Positions 9,869 to 17,930 of a stretch of 64,000 nucleotides of DNA are shown here, one piece after another. The first letter of the stretch is position 1. Every line of letters starts with the position of its first letter. The stretch lies in assembly GCA_030765525.1 (NCBI GenBank), contig JAVCCK010000003.1:186001-250000 (forward strand). Reading direction: 5' to 3'. A program made the translations under genes and the position numbers. This stretch comes from Candidatus Lernaella stagnicola (GTDB taxonomy: Bacteria > Lernaellota > Lernaellaia > Lernaellales > Lernaellaceae). Under the pieces are notes generated by a model. The model was not told where the DNA came from. It did no database searches and saw nothing but the letters and a program-made list of their open reading frames with translations.

Positions 9869-11161
9869 ATGTCGAATTTCACCGCCTACTCTCGTTGTTT
9901 GTGGCTCGTTGTATGCTTGGTCGCCCTCTTGACCGGCTCGGCGACCGCGGACGATGAATCGGTGAGGCAACTCACACCGCGCCTGCAAATTGATGTCGGC
10001 GAGCCGCTCGTCGACGCCGTTTCGGCCCACGGGCGACTTTTCGCAGCCACGGCGGACGAATTGCACGCCTTCGATCCGGCGTCAGGCCGGGCGATATGGC
10101 GTCGGCGGATTCCCAATCTGCAGAGCCTTGCGGTCGGCGCGCACCGGGTGTGGGCCGCCGCCAAGGGTTCGCTGCGCCAATACCGGATCGAGGACGGTAC
10201 CCCCATTTTGGTAACCGAAACCGAAGGCGATCATATGATGTTGGCGCCTGAGCCGGTCGCACGGCGGTTGGCGGCCCAGGTCGACGGCTCGTCGGTGATC
10301 ATGCGGGCCGGGGATCACGAAATCCTTTTGCGCCATGCGGAACCGTTGTTTCCTTCGCGTTGGGAGATATTTGCACGGCAAACCGGTTTCTGGCGGGCCC
10401 GTTTGGACGAGAATAACGAGCGCATATTTTTTGTTGCCGGCCGGAGGTTAACGGCGGCGTCCCTGCAAACCGGCGCGGTTCTTTATGAAAAGTCGTTGCG
10501 GCACGCTGCCGTGGGCTGGCCGACCTACCTGGACGGGTCTTTGTATTTTTTCGGAGCGAACCGCTTTTTTTGCGTGGATGCCGACAACGGCAAAATACGC
10601 TTCGTATCGCGGCTTAACACACCGCGCCCCCCGGTGCCGGTGGTTGTCGCGCGTCAGGAATCGACACAACGCGTTTGGTATGAGCGCCTTTGGTATTGGG
10701 GCCGTCGCGTAATGGGTCTCTCGAGAACCTACGTGGTATTACGCTACAAAAACGGCTTGGCGTTTCATTATCGGGAGCGTGACGAAACGCGTCTCTTTCA
10801 CCCCATGCCGGGCGACCCGCTGCCGCTTTTCGATGACGGCGCGTCGGTATTTTGGCTTATGCGGTTCAAGGACGAAGTCGACGGGATCGAGAAGAGCGCG
10901 CTCATGCGGATGTCTAAGTACGGAAACCAGTGTTACGGCCGCGCCGAATTCGCCGGCACGGCCTCCGGACTGCATGTGCTAAGCCGCCAGAGAGTATATG
11001 CCGAAATGGCGCCGGGGCGCTTGGTCTCGTTTGGCATTGTCGATCTGCGACCGCGAGCACTGTACGATTTCGGTGATCGGTTGATCGCGTTGACGCAAAC
11101 CGGCGGCTTCATCGTCGCAGCCGCGGCCAATGGTCGTATCGCGGTGTTCAACCGGCGTTAG
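9869..11161 (+). CDS. Secreted PQQ/WD-like beta-propeller protein
   Basis: A 430-residue exported protein. I choose the ATG at 9869 (MSNFTAYSRCLW) over two upstream TTG codons. Residues about 8-28 are a signal peptide with likely cleavage at ATA-DDE. The rest repeats blades of the type GRLFAATADELHAFDPASGRAIWRR and GSLYFFGANRFFCVDADNGKIRF, typical of PQQ-like (BamB-type) propellers: a hydrophobic strand, Asp-x-x-x-Gly and Trp/Arg. It probably binds proteins or ligands in the periplasm. It is co-directional with, and close to, the lipoprotein gene upstream, and overlaps the opposing lipoprotein gene by 4 bp at their 3' ends. Confidence 0.72.
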   Translation: MSNFTAYSRCLWLVVCLVALLTGSATADDESVRQLTPRLQIDVGEPLVDAVSAHGRLFAATADELHAFDPASGRAIWRRRIPNLQSLAVGAHRVWAAAKGSLRQYRIEDGTPILVTETEGDHMMLAPEPVARRLAAQVDGSSVIMRAGDHEILLRHAEPLFPSRWEIFARQTGFWRARLDENNERIFFVAGRRLTAASLQTGAVLYEKSLRHAAVGWPTYLDGSLYFFGANRFFCVDADNGKIRFVSRLNTPRPPVPVVVARQESTQRVWYERLWYWGRRVMGLSRTYVVLRYKNGLAFHYRERDETRLFHPMPGDPLPLFDDGASVFWLMRFKDEVDGIEKSALMRMSKYGNQCYGRAEFAGTASGLHVLSRQRVYAEMAPGRLVSFGIVDLRPRALYDFGDRLIALTQTGGFIVAAAANGRIAVFNRR

Positions 11162-11976
11162 GGGTCCGCGCAACAACGAGTGCCGTCGTCGGTAAGAACG
11201 CTGTCGGGCCCGTGATGATGGATGGAACTGCACGCCTGGGAGTAGGCTGTAAATTCCCAAAATCCGTCCGGTTGTTTCTCTTGGCGATTCGCCGGGTTGA
11301 CGTTATACCCGCCGCCGCGCACCGTCCGGTCCTGCCACCCTTCCTGCCAGATGTCTTCGGTCCATTCCGATAAGTTGCCGGCAATGTCGTAGACACCGTA
11401 TCCGCTGATGCATGCGGGCCACGCCCCGGCACGCGCCACTTCACGCGCGGCCCACTCGTCGGTGTGCGTATTGCATATTTGATCGTCGAATTTGTCGCCC
11501 CAGGGATAGACCGTGTTGTCGGGTCCCGTGCAGGCTTTCTGCCATTCCGGTCCGCTGCACAAGCGTTTGCCGATTGCGGCGCAAAGCTGCGCAGACTCGT
11601 TCCAACTCACCGGCAGCGGATACTCACCGGCGATGTTGGGGTATTCGAACTCGTCGATGCAGTAATCATCGAGGTCTATACGCTCACTGGACAAACCGGC
11701 TTCGTCGTAACGGTCGCCGTCGTAGCGAAAGATGAAATCGCTCGCCGGAATCAAGATCATCTCGGGACGGCCGGGGCAACGCGGGAATGGAGAGTCGGTA
11801 TCATCGTCGTCGTCGTCCGACGGCGCGGCGGTGTCGTTGTTGTCGTCATCGTCGTCGCCCGGCACGGGAGTGGCTTGACGCCCGTTTCGTTCGTCGTCCC
11901 CCGCCGACTGGCACGCCGCCCAAACGATCACCAACGCCGCGACGATCACCAGCGTGAACAACCACGTACGATTCAT
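11158..11976 (-). CDS. Lipoprotein with formylglycine-generating-enzyme (SUMF1) domain
   Basis: A 272-residue protein. The signal segment ends in WAAC (Cys about 22), a lipobox-like site. A linker made largely of Asp runs (about 40-62) leads to an FGE-sulfatase/SUMF1 domain from about 68 to the C-terminus. Typical features are PVSWNESAQLCAAIGKRLCSGPEWQKAC, PWGD, GVYDIAGNLSEW and TVRGGGY. True FGEs convert a sulfatase Cys to formylglycine, but many bacterial members are binding or lectin-like domains. It overlaps the GT2 gene upstream by 4 bp, so it belongs to the glycosylation cassette. The Asp-run linker is unlike the neighbouring genes' codon make-up. Confidence 0.82.
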   Translation of the reverse strand: MNRTWLFTLVIVAALVIVWAACQSAGDDERNGRQATPVPGDDDDDNNDTAAPSDDDDDDTDSPFPRCPGRPEMILIPASDFIFRYDGDRYDEAGLSSERIDLDDYCIDEFEYPNIAGEYPLPVSWNESAQLCAAIGKRLCSGPEWQKACTGPDNTVYPWGDKFDDQICNTHTDEWAAREVARAGAWPACISGYGVYDIAGNLSEWTEDIWQEGWQDRTVRGGGYNVNPANRQEKQPDGFWEFTAYSQACSSIHHHGPDSVLTDDGTRCCADP

Positions 11977-12665
11977 CGCGATTTCCGGAGGCGTCGCACG
12001 ACCCGTAGGGCATCACGCGTGATGCTCCACGACATTTTCGATTCACCGGCGCGGCGCTTGGCAAACACGATAGGGATTTCGCGGACGCGCCCCCCGAGGG
12101 CCACCGCGTGGAAGAGCATCTCGTAGAGGAACGCGAAACCGGAAGCTTCCTGCGCCAACGGCAACACGCGGCCGAGGAACTCCGTGCGCCACGCTCGATA
12201 ACCGCTCGTGGGATCAGCCACCGGCACGCCGAGTCGCGAGCGTACAAACGCGCCGGCCATGCGAGAGAGCCATCGCCGGGCGGGGCGCAAGCCTTCCAGA
12301 CTGCCGCCGAACACATAGCGCGAACCGATTGCCACATCGACTTCGTCGAGCGCCCGAAACATGACGCCCAACCGGTCGGGCGCGTGGCTACCGTCGGCAT
12401 CGAGTTGGCAGACTTGCTCGTACCGCTCGGCCAGCGCCCAGGCGAAGCCGTCCCGCGACGCGGCGGCGTATCCGGGGCTGCCTTCCCGCGCGATCAAATG
12501 CACATGCGGATCGGTGGCGGCGGCGGCGCGAACCAAGTCGGCGGTGTTGTCGCTTCCCTTGTCGTCGACGACGAGCAGGTCGAAACCGCGGTCTCGAACG
12601 GCGGCGATCATCGCGGAGATATTGGGGGCTTCGTTGCGTGTGACGGTAAGCACGAGGCGCTTCAT
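11973..12665 (-). CDS. GT2 polyprenyl-phosphate sugar synthase (Dpm1-like)
   Basis: A 230-residue family 2 glycosyltransferase. I place the start at the ATG at 12665 (MKRLVLTVTRNEAPNI), since this gives the conserved N-terminus and a 4-bp ATGA overlap with the gene upstream; an open extension to 12848 is a shadow of that gene. Motifs are LVVDDKGSDNT (about 33-43), the D-x-D in QLDADGSHAPD, and the acceptor-side SGYRAW. The short form with no C-terminal membrane helices matches Dpm1-type synthases, which move mannose or another hexose from a nucleotide sugar to a polyprenyl phosphate at the cytoplasmic face, supplying donors for GT-C enzymes such as the DUF2723 protein upstream. Confidence 0.85.
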   Translation of the reverse strand: MKRLVLTVTRNEAPNISAMIAAVRDRGFDLLVVDDKGSDNTADLVRAAAATDPHVHLIAREGSPGYAAASRDGFAWALAERYEQVCQLDADGSHAPDRLGVMFRALDEVDVAIGSRYVFGGSLEGLRPARRWLSRMAGAFVRSRLGVPVADPTSGYRAWRTEFLGRVLPLAQEASGFAFLYEMLFHAVALGGRVREIPIVFAKRRAGESKMSWSITRDALRVVRRLRKSR

Positions 12666-13396
12666 GGCGCGCGGTATCCTCCCCTCGCCCACCGCCAGCG
12701 CACACGCAGCAATTCCAGGAGGCTGCGGGGCAAATCGATCACGAGACGAACTTTGGTCTCCGGATTGTTTTCCCAGAGTACCGGTACTTCTTCGATTTTC
12801 AGGTCGTATCGCAACGCCAAGAAGAGTATTTCGGCGTCGAAACTCCAACGATTGATGACGCTTTGGTCATAGAGCGACTCGGCTGCCGCAGCCCGAAAGG
12901 CTTTGAAACCGCAGGTGATATCCGAGAGGCCCGGCGTGAAGAGCCAGCGCGTTGTGCGACGAAAAACCTCGCCCAACATGGCGCGGTGCCGTGGCTGATG
13001 CACGGTGACCTGACTCGCGGCAACTTTTCTCGTTCCGATCACCACGTCCGCCCCCGCTTGGCAGCGCCGCAGAAAATCCGCGGCCCTGTCGATGGGTACG
13101 GAAAGGTCGATGTCGGTAAACAGTCGCACATCTCCGGCGGCGGCCAGCATGCCGACTTTAACGGCGTGTCCTTTGCCGCGATTTTCGGGAATCTCGATGA
13201 GGCGGCAGTCGTCGCGACCCTCGATGGTTTCGGCCACGCGGACGGCGGTACCGTCGGTGCTGCCGTCGTCGACGACCAGCAGTTCCGTCGAGAAAGGAGC
13301 CTGTTCCATGAGCGCCAAAATATCGCGCAAACCCGCATCGAGGCGGTTCCGCTCGTTGTACACCGGCACGAGAATGGTAAGATCATAGTTGTTCAT
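12662..13396 (-). CDS. GT2 polyprenyl-phosphate sugar synthase (Alg5-like)
   Basis: A 244-residue GT2 enzyme. The start is taken at 13396 (MNNYDLTILVPVYNE), just downstream of the DUF2723 stop at 13408, with a weak GGA before it. Motifs are VPVYNERNRL, LVVDDGSTDGT (about 40-50), the catalytic D-x-D in LFTDIDLSVPI, the conserved ENRGKGHAVKVGML typical of dolichyl/undecaprenyl-phosphate glucosyltransferases, and CGFKAFR. It lacks the extra membrane helices of ArnC/GtrB. It is coupled at both ends in the cassette. Two lipid-linked donors, perhaps glucose and mannose types, may therefore be made; sugar identity is inference. Confidence 0.85.
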   Translation of the reverse strand: MNNYDLTILVPVYNERNRLDAGLRDILALMEQAPFSTELLVVDDGSTDGTAVRVAETIEGRDDCRLIEIPENRGKGHAVKVGMLAAAGDVRLFTDIDLSVPIDRAADFLRRCQAGADVVIGTRKVAASQVTVHQPRHRAMLGEVFRRTTRWLFTPGLSDITCGFKAFRAAAAESLYDQSVINRWSFDAEILFLALRYDLKIEEVPVLWENNPETKVRLVIDLPRSLLELLRVRWRWARGGYRAP

Positions 13397-13407
13397 TCGT
13401 GTTCCAT

Positions 13408-15612
13408 TTATCGCAACTTCTCGCCGCGGCGACAAGACTCCACCCAACGGGCAAGGCCCTGATCAACCGGCTCGTTTCTCTCGGCTTTTTCCAGATATTC
13501 AGCCGCTTTTCGACACTGTCCTAAGTGGGCGTACAACATCACGAGCGCTTGTTGAATGTGCAATTCCTTTTCTCGATCCAGCGGCAGTCTTTCCACGCGT
13601 CGCAGGACGTCGACGGCGTCCGCTGGACGCCCGGCGTCCATCAATTGTGACGCTAGTGTCATCCCTTCCGACGCTGAATCGGCCCGCAAGCGGTATGCGG
13701 TCAGAAAATCCTCGAGCGCCAGATCCGGATGTCCGAGGTGGCGACGCAATTGGCCTCGCGCCTGCAAACTCATGACGCTATACGGATCGATCTCAATGGC
13801 GCGATTGATCTCCCGGCTGGCCGCGCCCACTTCCCCTTGCGCCAAATGGATCAGGCCGAGCAGAGCATGGTTGTCGGCGAAATCCGGGCGAATGGCGATC
13901 GCCTTCTCGACGGCTTGCGTGGCGCGCGACCACTCCGCGCGGTCGGCGAAGAACTTGGCGCGGACATTAAACGCGCGGGAATAGACTTCCCGCGCCGTGA
14001 AATCGAATCCACCCGGCCGCACCGCGGGATCGGAATACAGCGGCTCAAAGTCCCGCTGCCACAACGCGCGGTCGTCCAGCGTGCCGTCCCAGGGCTTGTC
14101 AAGAAGCTGAAAAACCATCCCGTTGGGGCGCATGCGGGTCACGTCGACGTAGGGGATGTTTTCCCAACCAAAATCCCAATAGGCGCCGGCGGAACCGGCG
14201 TTGGCAAAGAGCACATCGTGCATCCGCTGCGGATCGTCATCCCTCAAGGCGGCCAGATCCCAGTTCGGGAAGCGGTATTGAATTTCATCGCGAAAGGGCA
14301 ACCACGCACGGTGGGCAAATTGAATATCATCGCGCCAACGCTCGATATACTGCTGATAAAAGGCGCTGTACGCCAAATGATCCTGATAACCCACGAGCAC
14401 CGCGCCGGTGGGTAGCCCGGCCAACACGGCGCGCCCATGACGATGCGGCACCTGGTAGTCCGCCCGGCAGCAATAGGATCCGTGAGCCCAAACATTAGTC
14501 ACAACCACCACGACCGCCAGGGCCGCCAACGCCGGACGCAACGCGGCGCGCGATTCGGCGGTGCGGTGGGCGGTCAAACGATCCCACACCCAGGTCAATC
14601 CCAAACCGGCGATCCACGCGAACAGGAGAAAAATCGGAATGTATCCGAACGCGGCCGACCAATCCTTGATGTACAGATAGAGGTGGCCGGTGATGAGCAG
14701 CGCAATCAGCAAAGCCCCGCGCTTCGAGCGCACCGCGACGACGCCGAGGCCCACGATGGCCGCCAATGTCGTCACCAGTCCCAATTCGCCGGGAATGTGC
14801 CGCGCCAAGGCCAGCGTGTTACGGAGGATGCGGCCCCACGGAAATTGGTGAATCACGGCGGCGTATTTCTTCCCCGTAATATGGGCGATGAACGCGTCCC
14901 ACGTTTCGGGGTTACCATAATCGTAAGGCAAATTCGTCAACGACCGCACCGGGAGGTAGGCAAAAACGGCGAATCCAGCCACAAAAGCCACGCCCATCCA
15001 CCAGGCGGCGCGCCAACGCAGAATCCCCGGACGCACGACAAGCAGCGCCGCGGCAAATGCCGGGATGTAGAGAATCTGCGCCATGTGAACACCGCATGAC
15101 AGGCCAAGCAAGAAACCGACCAGAGCGATCCGGCGGACGTCGAAATCCGCTTGAATCGCCGTGGCCGTCAGCCACAACAAAGCAGCGAGCGCCGCCGCTT
15201 GTAGGGTGTAGACTTCGGCAACCTCGCCCCAAGCCCAAAAGGCCTGTGAGAAAGCCATCGCCAGCGCCGCAACGGCCCCGCAGCACCACGCGCCTTTCTC
15301 ATCTTGACAACCGAGCACGCCGGCCCAGGCTTGCACGGCGCGCCACAGCAGAAGCACGGCCGCTACCGCCGCCAACGCGCTGAGCAGATTGGCTCGCCAC
15401 GCGAGGTTTCCCAGGGGCAAGAAGCTCAACGTTTTCGATAGCAAAGAGAAGGTAGGGGATCCCGCTGGGTGACCGATGTCCAGTTGGTGCCCGATCAGAC
15501 AGAACTCCAGGCTGTCGCGCCAAAACACGCCCGGCGCGATCGCCGCCAAGTAGACGACGAGCAACACCAAGCCGGTGAGCCAGAACACCAAGCGGCGGAT
15601 AGGAAACGTCAC
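13408..15612 (-). CDS. DUF2723 membrane glycosyltransferase (TMEM260-like) with TPR domain
   Basis: A 734-residue polytopic protein. The N-terminal 370 residues hold about ten membrane helices with DUF2723 hallmarks: an early acidic site WRDSLEF (about 32-38) and GHPAGSPTF (about 47-55). Eukaryotic TMEM260 in this family is a protein O-mannosyltransferase using a lipid-linked donor. A periplasmic region follows, then TPR-like repeats from about residue 560 (AIAIRPDFADNHALLGLIHLAQGEVGAASREINRAIEID). The start is GTG at 15612 with GGAG close by. It is first in a cassette with two GT2 donor synthases and an FGE-like lipoprotein, 85 bp beyond the pilA terminator. Target protein or glycan unknown. 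Confidence 0.82.
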   Translation of the reverse strand: MTFPIRRLVFWLTGLVLLVVYLAAIAPGVFWRDSLEFCLIGHQLDIGHPAGSPTFSLLSKTLSFLPLGNLAWRANLLSALAAVAAVLLLWRAVQAWAGVLGCQDEKGAWCCGAVAALAMAFSQAFWAWGEVAEVYTLQAAALAALLWLTATAIQADFDVRRIALVGFLLGLSCGVHMAQILYIPAFAAALLVVRPGILRWRAAWWMGVAFVAGFAVFAYLPVRSLTNLPYDYGNPETWDAFIAHITGKKYAAVIHQFPWGRILRNTLALARHIPGELGLVTTLAAIVGLGVVAVRSKRGALLIALLITGHLYLYIKDWSAAFGYIPIFLLFAWIAGLGLTWVWDRLTAHRTAESRAALRPALAALAVVVVVTNVWAHGSYCCRADYQVPHRHGRAVLAGLPTGAVLVGYQDHLAYSAFYQQYIERWRDDIQFAHRAWLPFRDEIQYRFPNWDLAALRDDDPQRMHDVLFANAGSAGAYWDFGWENIPYVDVTRMRPNGMVFQLLDKPWDGTLDDRALWQRDFEPLYSDPAVRPGGFDFTAREVYSRAFNVRAKFFADRAEWSRATQAVEKAIAIRPDFADNHALLGLIHLAQGEVGAASREINRAIEIDPYSVMSLQARGQLRRHLGHPDLALEDFLTAYRLRADSASEGMTLASQLMDAGRPADAVDVLRRVERLPLDREKELHIQQALVMLYAHLGQCRKAAEYLEKAERNEPVDQGLARWVESCRRGEKLR

Positions 15613-15696
15613 GGCTCCATCTTCATCGCGTTAGTACGGATCGAACATGTCAGAATTACCGTGTTTTCGCAAATCGTCGGGTAGTTGAAACAGAAT

Positions 15697-15728
15697 ACAA
15701 AAAAGGACCCGGAATACCGGGTCCTTTT
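15697..15728 (-). terminator. Rho-independent terminator of pilA
   Basis: A perfect 12-bp stem (15701-15712 with 15717-15728) with a 4-nt loop lies about 27 bp after the pilA stop. In the minus-strand transcript it is followed by a run of U residues (A-run at 15699-15704 on the plus strand). A textbook terminator separating pilA from the glycosylation cassette. Confidence 0.9.
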
Positions 15729-15754
15729 GGTTCCAGCCTAAGCTATCGAATTGC

Positions 15755-16105
15755 TTAGTCGGAGAACTCGTAGGAGGTGTCACCTTTGTGGTGGCTGGTG
15801 TTGAAGGTGTAACCGGACTGGTTAGATCCCACAAAACTGAACGTGACCAACGCATCGTCCGTCAAGTTCTTGTCCCACGCGAGCAGATCGGCCAAGGAGC
15901 TGGTGTAGCCACCGCCGTTGTCGCCACCGCTGTTCTGATAATACAGCTCTTGGGCGATCTTCGCATTGTAGCCGGCGCTCTGAGCCGAAGCGTTGTAAGC
16001 TTTGGCGCGAAGCTGCACGAAGTTCGGAATCGCGATAAGGGCCAAAATACCGATAATGGCGATAACGATCATCAGCTCAATCAGCGTAAAACCTTTGTTT
16101 CTCAT
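15755..16105 (-). CDS. pilA: Type IV pilin / prepilin
   Basis: A 116-residue prepilin. The leader is only MRNKG; prepilin peptidase PilD would cut at KG-FTLIELMIVIAIIGILALIAIP, giving Phe1 and the essential Glu5. The conserved hydrophobic helix is followed by a short globular domain of about 60 residues rich in Gly/Ser/Asn/Tyr with no Cys pair. It is longer than the roughly 60-residue conductive Geobacter PilA but shorter than Pseudomonas PilA. GGAGGAG precedes the ATG. It is a single-gene unit with its own sigma-54 promoter and terminator, next to a PilR-like activator. It could instead be a type II secretion-like pseudopilin, but the adjacency of PilR favours a major pilin. Confidence 0.88.
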   Translation of the reverse strand: MRNKGFTLIELMIVIAIIGILALIAIPNFVQLRAKAYNASAQSAGYNAKIAQELYYQNSGGDNGGGYTSSLADLLAWDKNLTDDALVTFSFVGSNQSGYTFNTSHHKGDTSYEFSD

Positions 16106-16175
16106 CTCATCTCCTCCTGCTGTGTTAAGTATGTGTGCTCCACATTATAATTCGCACATTCGCGGCTTATGATTT

Positions 16176-16191
16176 TGCAATGCCCGTACCA
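16176..16191 (-). promoter_or_regulatory. Sigma-54 (-24/-12) promoter of pilA
   Basis: The minus strand reads TGGTACGGGCATTGCA, which matches the RpoN consensus TGGCAC-N5-TTGCA with one mismatch and the exact GG-GC spacing. The invariant GG and GC are both present. Transcription would start near 16165, about 60 nt before the pilA ATG. RpoN plus PilR control of pilin genes is established in Pseudomonas and Geobacter. Confidence 0.8.
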
Positions 16192-16264
16192 ACCATTATC
16201 GATTTCGATAGATCCATCATAACTATATGATTAATAACATAAAATGTTTTTCGCAACTAAACTC

Positions 16265-16336
16265 GTCACTGGAAAACTCGGCTATGGGGGGCCGAGAAAC
16301 GTCACTCAAAAACGGGAAGTGACGATAATTGTCACT
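16265..16336. promoter_or_regulatory. GTCACT array, candidate activator (PilR) sites
   Basis: Three direct copies of GTCACT (16265-16270, 16301-16306 and 16331-16336) and one inverted copy AGTGAC (16318-16323) lie 74-145 bp upstream of the -24 element. The last two form the palindrome AGTGAC-N7-GTCACT (16318-16336). Copies are spaced 36 and 30 bp apart, about three helical turns. Position and symmetry fit an enhancer for an NtrC-type activator; binding by the neighbouring PilR is inference. Confidence 0.55.
16277..16296 (-). terminator. Weak hairpin downstream of pilR
   Basis: A 6-bp GC stem CTCGGC/GCCGAG (16277-16282 with 16291-16296) is followed in the minus-strand transcript by TTTTCC. 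It lies about 108 bp beyond the pilR stop, within the proposed pilA enhancer region. It could end pilR transcription, but the U-run is short. Confidence 0.3.
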
Positions 16337-16403
16337 CCGTGTCTCCCAGAAAGCCATAAATTATTTGCCCATATTACCAGATATTGGACCCTTTGCGCGC
16401 CGA

Positions 16404-17813
16404 TCAATCGAGGTCGTCCTCTTCGTCATCCTTGCCGGGGTCGACGCCCAGCTTGGACAGCCGGTAGCGAAACGAGCGGAAGGAAATCCCCAGCAGTTCC
16501 GCGGCAGCTTTCTTGCCGCCGCCGGACAGCTCCAGCGCCTGGGCCAGGAAGTCCGCTTCGATCTCCAGCATAACTTCGTCGAGGTTGACGCCTTGCGGCG
16601 GAATCGACAGATGCTGCTTGAGCCGCGACATATCCAAATCCTGCCGCAGAACGTGCGGTGGCAGGGAGTCGGGCATAATTACATCGCGGATTTCCAGCGC
16701 TACGGCGCGTTCCATAATATTCTCTAGTTCTCTGACGTTACCGGGATAACCGTAGCTTTGCAGGAAGTTCATCGCTTCGCTGCTGATACGCCGGATGTCG
16801 CGCCCGAGGATCTTGACGTACTTCTCGAGGAAGAAATTGGCCAGGAGGGGTATGTCGCCCCGGCGATCCCGCAGCGGCGGCATGGCGATTTGAATCACGT
16901 TGAGCCGGTAAAACAGGTCTTCGCGAAATTGTCCCTCCTTCACTTCGTGCTCGAGGTCGCGGTTCGTGGCGCAAACGACGCGGACATCTATTTCCACCTC
17001 GCGCATCGACCCCACGGGCATGATGCGGCGTTCCTGGAGCGCGCGTAGCAGTTTGACCTGCAGAGCCATCGGCAATTCGCCGATTTCATCCAGGAACACG
17101 GTGCCGCCGCTCGCGATCTCGAATAAGCCTTTTTTGTCGGCGATGGCCCCGGTGAAGCTTCCCTTGCGGTGACCGAATAGTTCGCTTTCCAGCAGTTCGG
17201 CCGGAATCGCGCCGCAGTTGATCACGACGAAGGAATGGTCTGACCTGTTGCTGTTGACATGCATCGCCCGAGCCACGAGTTCCTTGCCGGTTCCGGTTTC
17301 CCCGGTGATCAGTATGCTCGTGGGGGTGCCGGCAACGCGGCGGATCATGTCGTAGATCTCCAGCATGCGGGGGTCGCTGCCGACTAGGTTGCCGAAGCCG
17401 TAGCGTTCGCCGAGTTGCTGTTTGAGGGCGATGTTCTCGCGCGACAGTTCGCGCCGTTCCAGCGCCTTGCTGACAATCAGGCGCACTTCGTCCACGTTGA
17501 AAGGCTTGGTGAAGTAGTCTAAGGCGCCTTCTTTCATGGCTTGCACGGCGGTTTCGTGGCTGGCGTATGCAGTGACCATCAGGACGGGCATCGCGGAATC
17601 GACTTGCTTTGCTTTCTTCAACACCTGCATACCGTCGACTTCCGGCATGCGCAAATCGGTGATAACCAAATCGAAGCGATGGCGGTCGAGAAGTTCGCAC
17701 GCGGTCTTGCCTCCGGCCGCGGTAATCACCTCGTATCCCGCCTTGGCCAGGAATATCTCCAGGAATTCGCGCATGGACACTTCGTCGTCGACAACCAAAA
17801 CACGCGGTTTCAT
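16404..17813 (-). CDS. pilR: Sigma-54-dependent response regulator, PilR-like
   Basis: A 469-residue NtrC-family activator. The receiver domain (1-120) has the acidic pocket DDE (9-11), phospho-acceptor Asp in DLVITDLRMPEVDG (about 53) and Lys in FTKPFN (about 104). The AAA+ domain (about 140-380) has Walker A GETGTGKE, the sigma-54-contact loop in the variant form GSFTGA (as in known PilR proteins), Walker B GGTVFLDEIGELP and the arginine region FREDLFYRLN. The C-terminus has a Fis-type helix-turn-helix (GGGKKAAAELLGISFRSFRYRLSKLG, in two parts). It lies directly upstream of pilA, whose promoter is sigma-54 type. No PilS kinase is adjacent. PilR is the best guess among NtrC paralogues. Confidence 0.85.
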   Translation of the reverse strand: MKPRVLVVDDEVSMREFLEIFLAKAGYEVITAAGGKTACELLDRHRFDLVITDLRMPEVDGMQVLKKAKQVDSAMPVLMVTAYASHETAVQAMKEGALDYFTKPFNVDEVRLIVSKALERRELSRENIALKQQLGERYGFGNLVGSDPRMLEIYDMIRRVAGTPTSILITGETGTGKELVARAMHVNSNRSDHSFVVINCGAIPAELLESELFGHRKGSFTGAIADKKGLFEIASGGTVFLDEIGELPMALQVKLLRALQERRIMPVGSMREVEIDVRVVCATNRDLEHEVKEGQFREDLFYRLNVIQIAMPPLRDRRGDIPLLANFFLEKYVKILGRDIRRISSEAMNFLQSYGYPGNVRELENIMERAVALEIRDVIMPDSLPPHVLRQDLDMSRLKQHLSIPPQGVNLDEVMLEIEADFLAQALELSGGGKKAAAELLGISFRSFRYRLSKLGVDPGKDDEEDDLD

Positions 17814-17930
17814 CAGGTCCCTTCCCAGTGCGCAGGAATTGCGCTGTTCCTTTTTGCCAAAGGCGGACGGGGCAAGTCAACTGGACAAGTACCGCGCCGT
17901 CTCTATGATAAGAGCCCACAAGGAGTCATC

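Noticed and set aside
11810-11870. Asp-codon run as a DNA repeat or CRISPR-like array
   Set aside because: It is a low-complexity Asp linker inside the lipoprotein gene, in frame, with no spacers.
17541-17930. N-terminal extension of the TatD fusion
   Set aside because: It runs antisense through pilR; AAGGAG before the ATG at 17931 and the conserved TatD start DTHCHLD show the real beginning.
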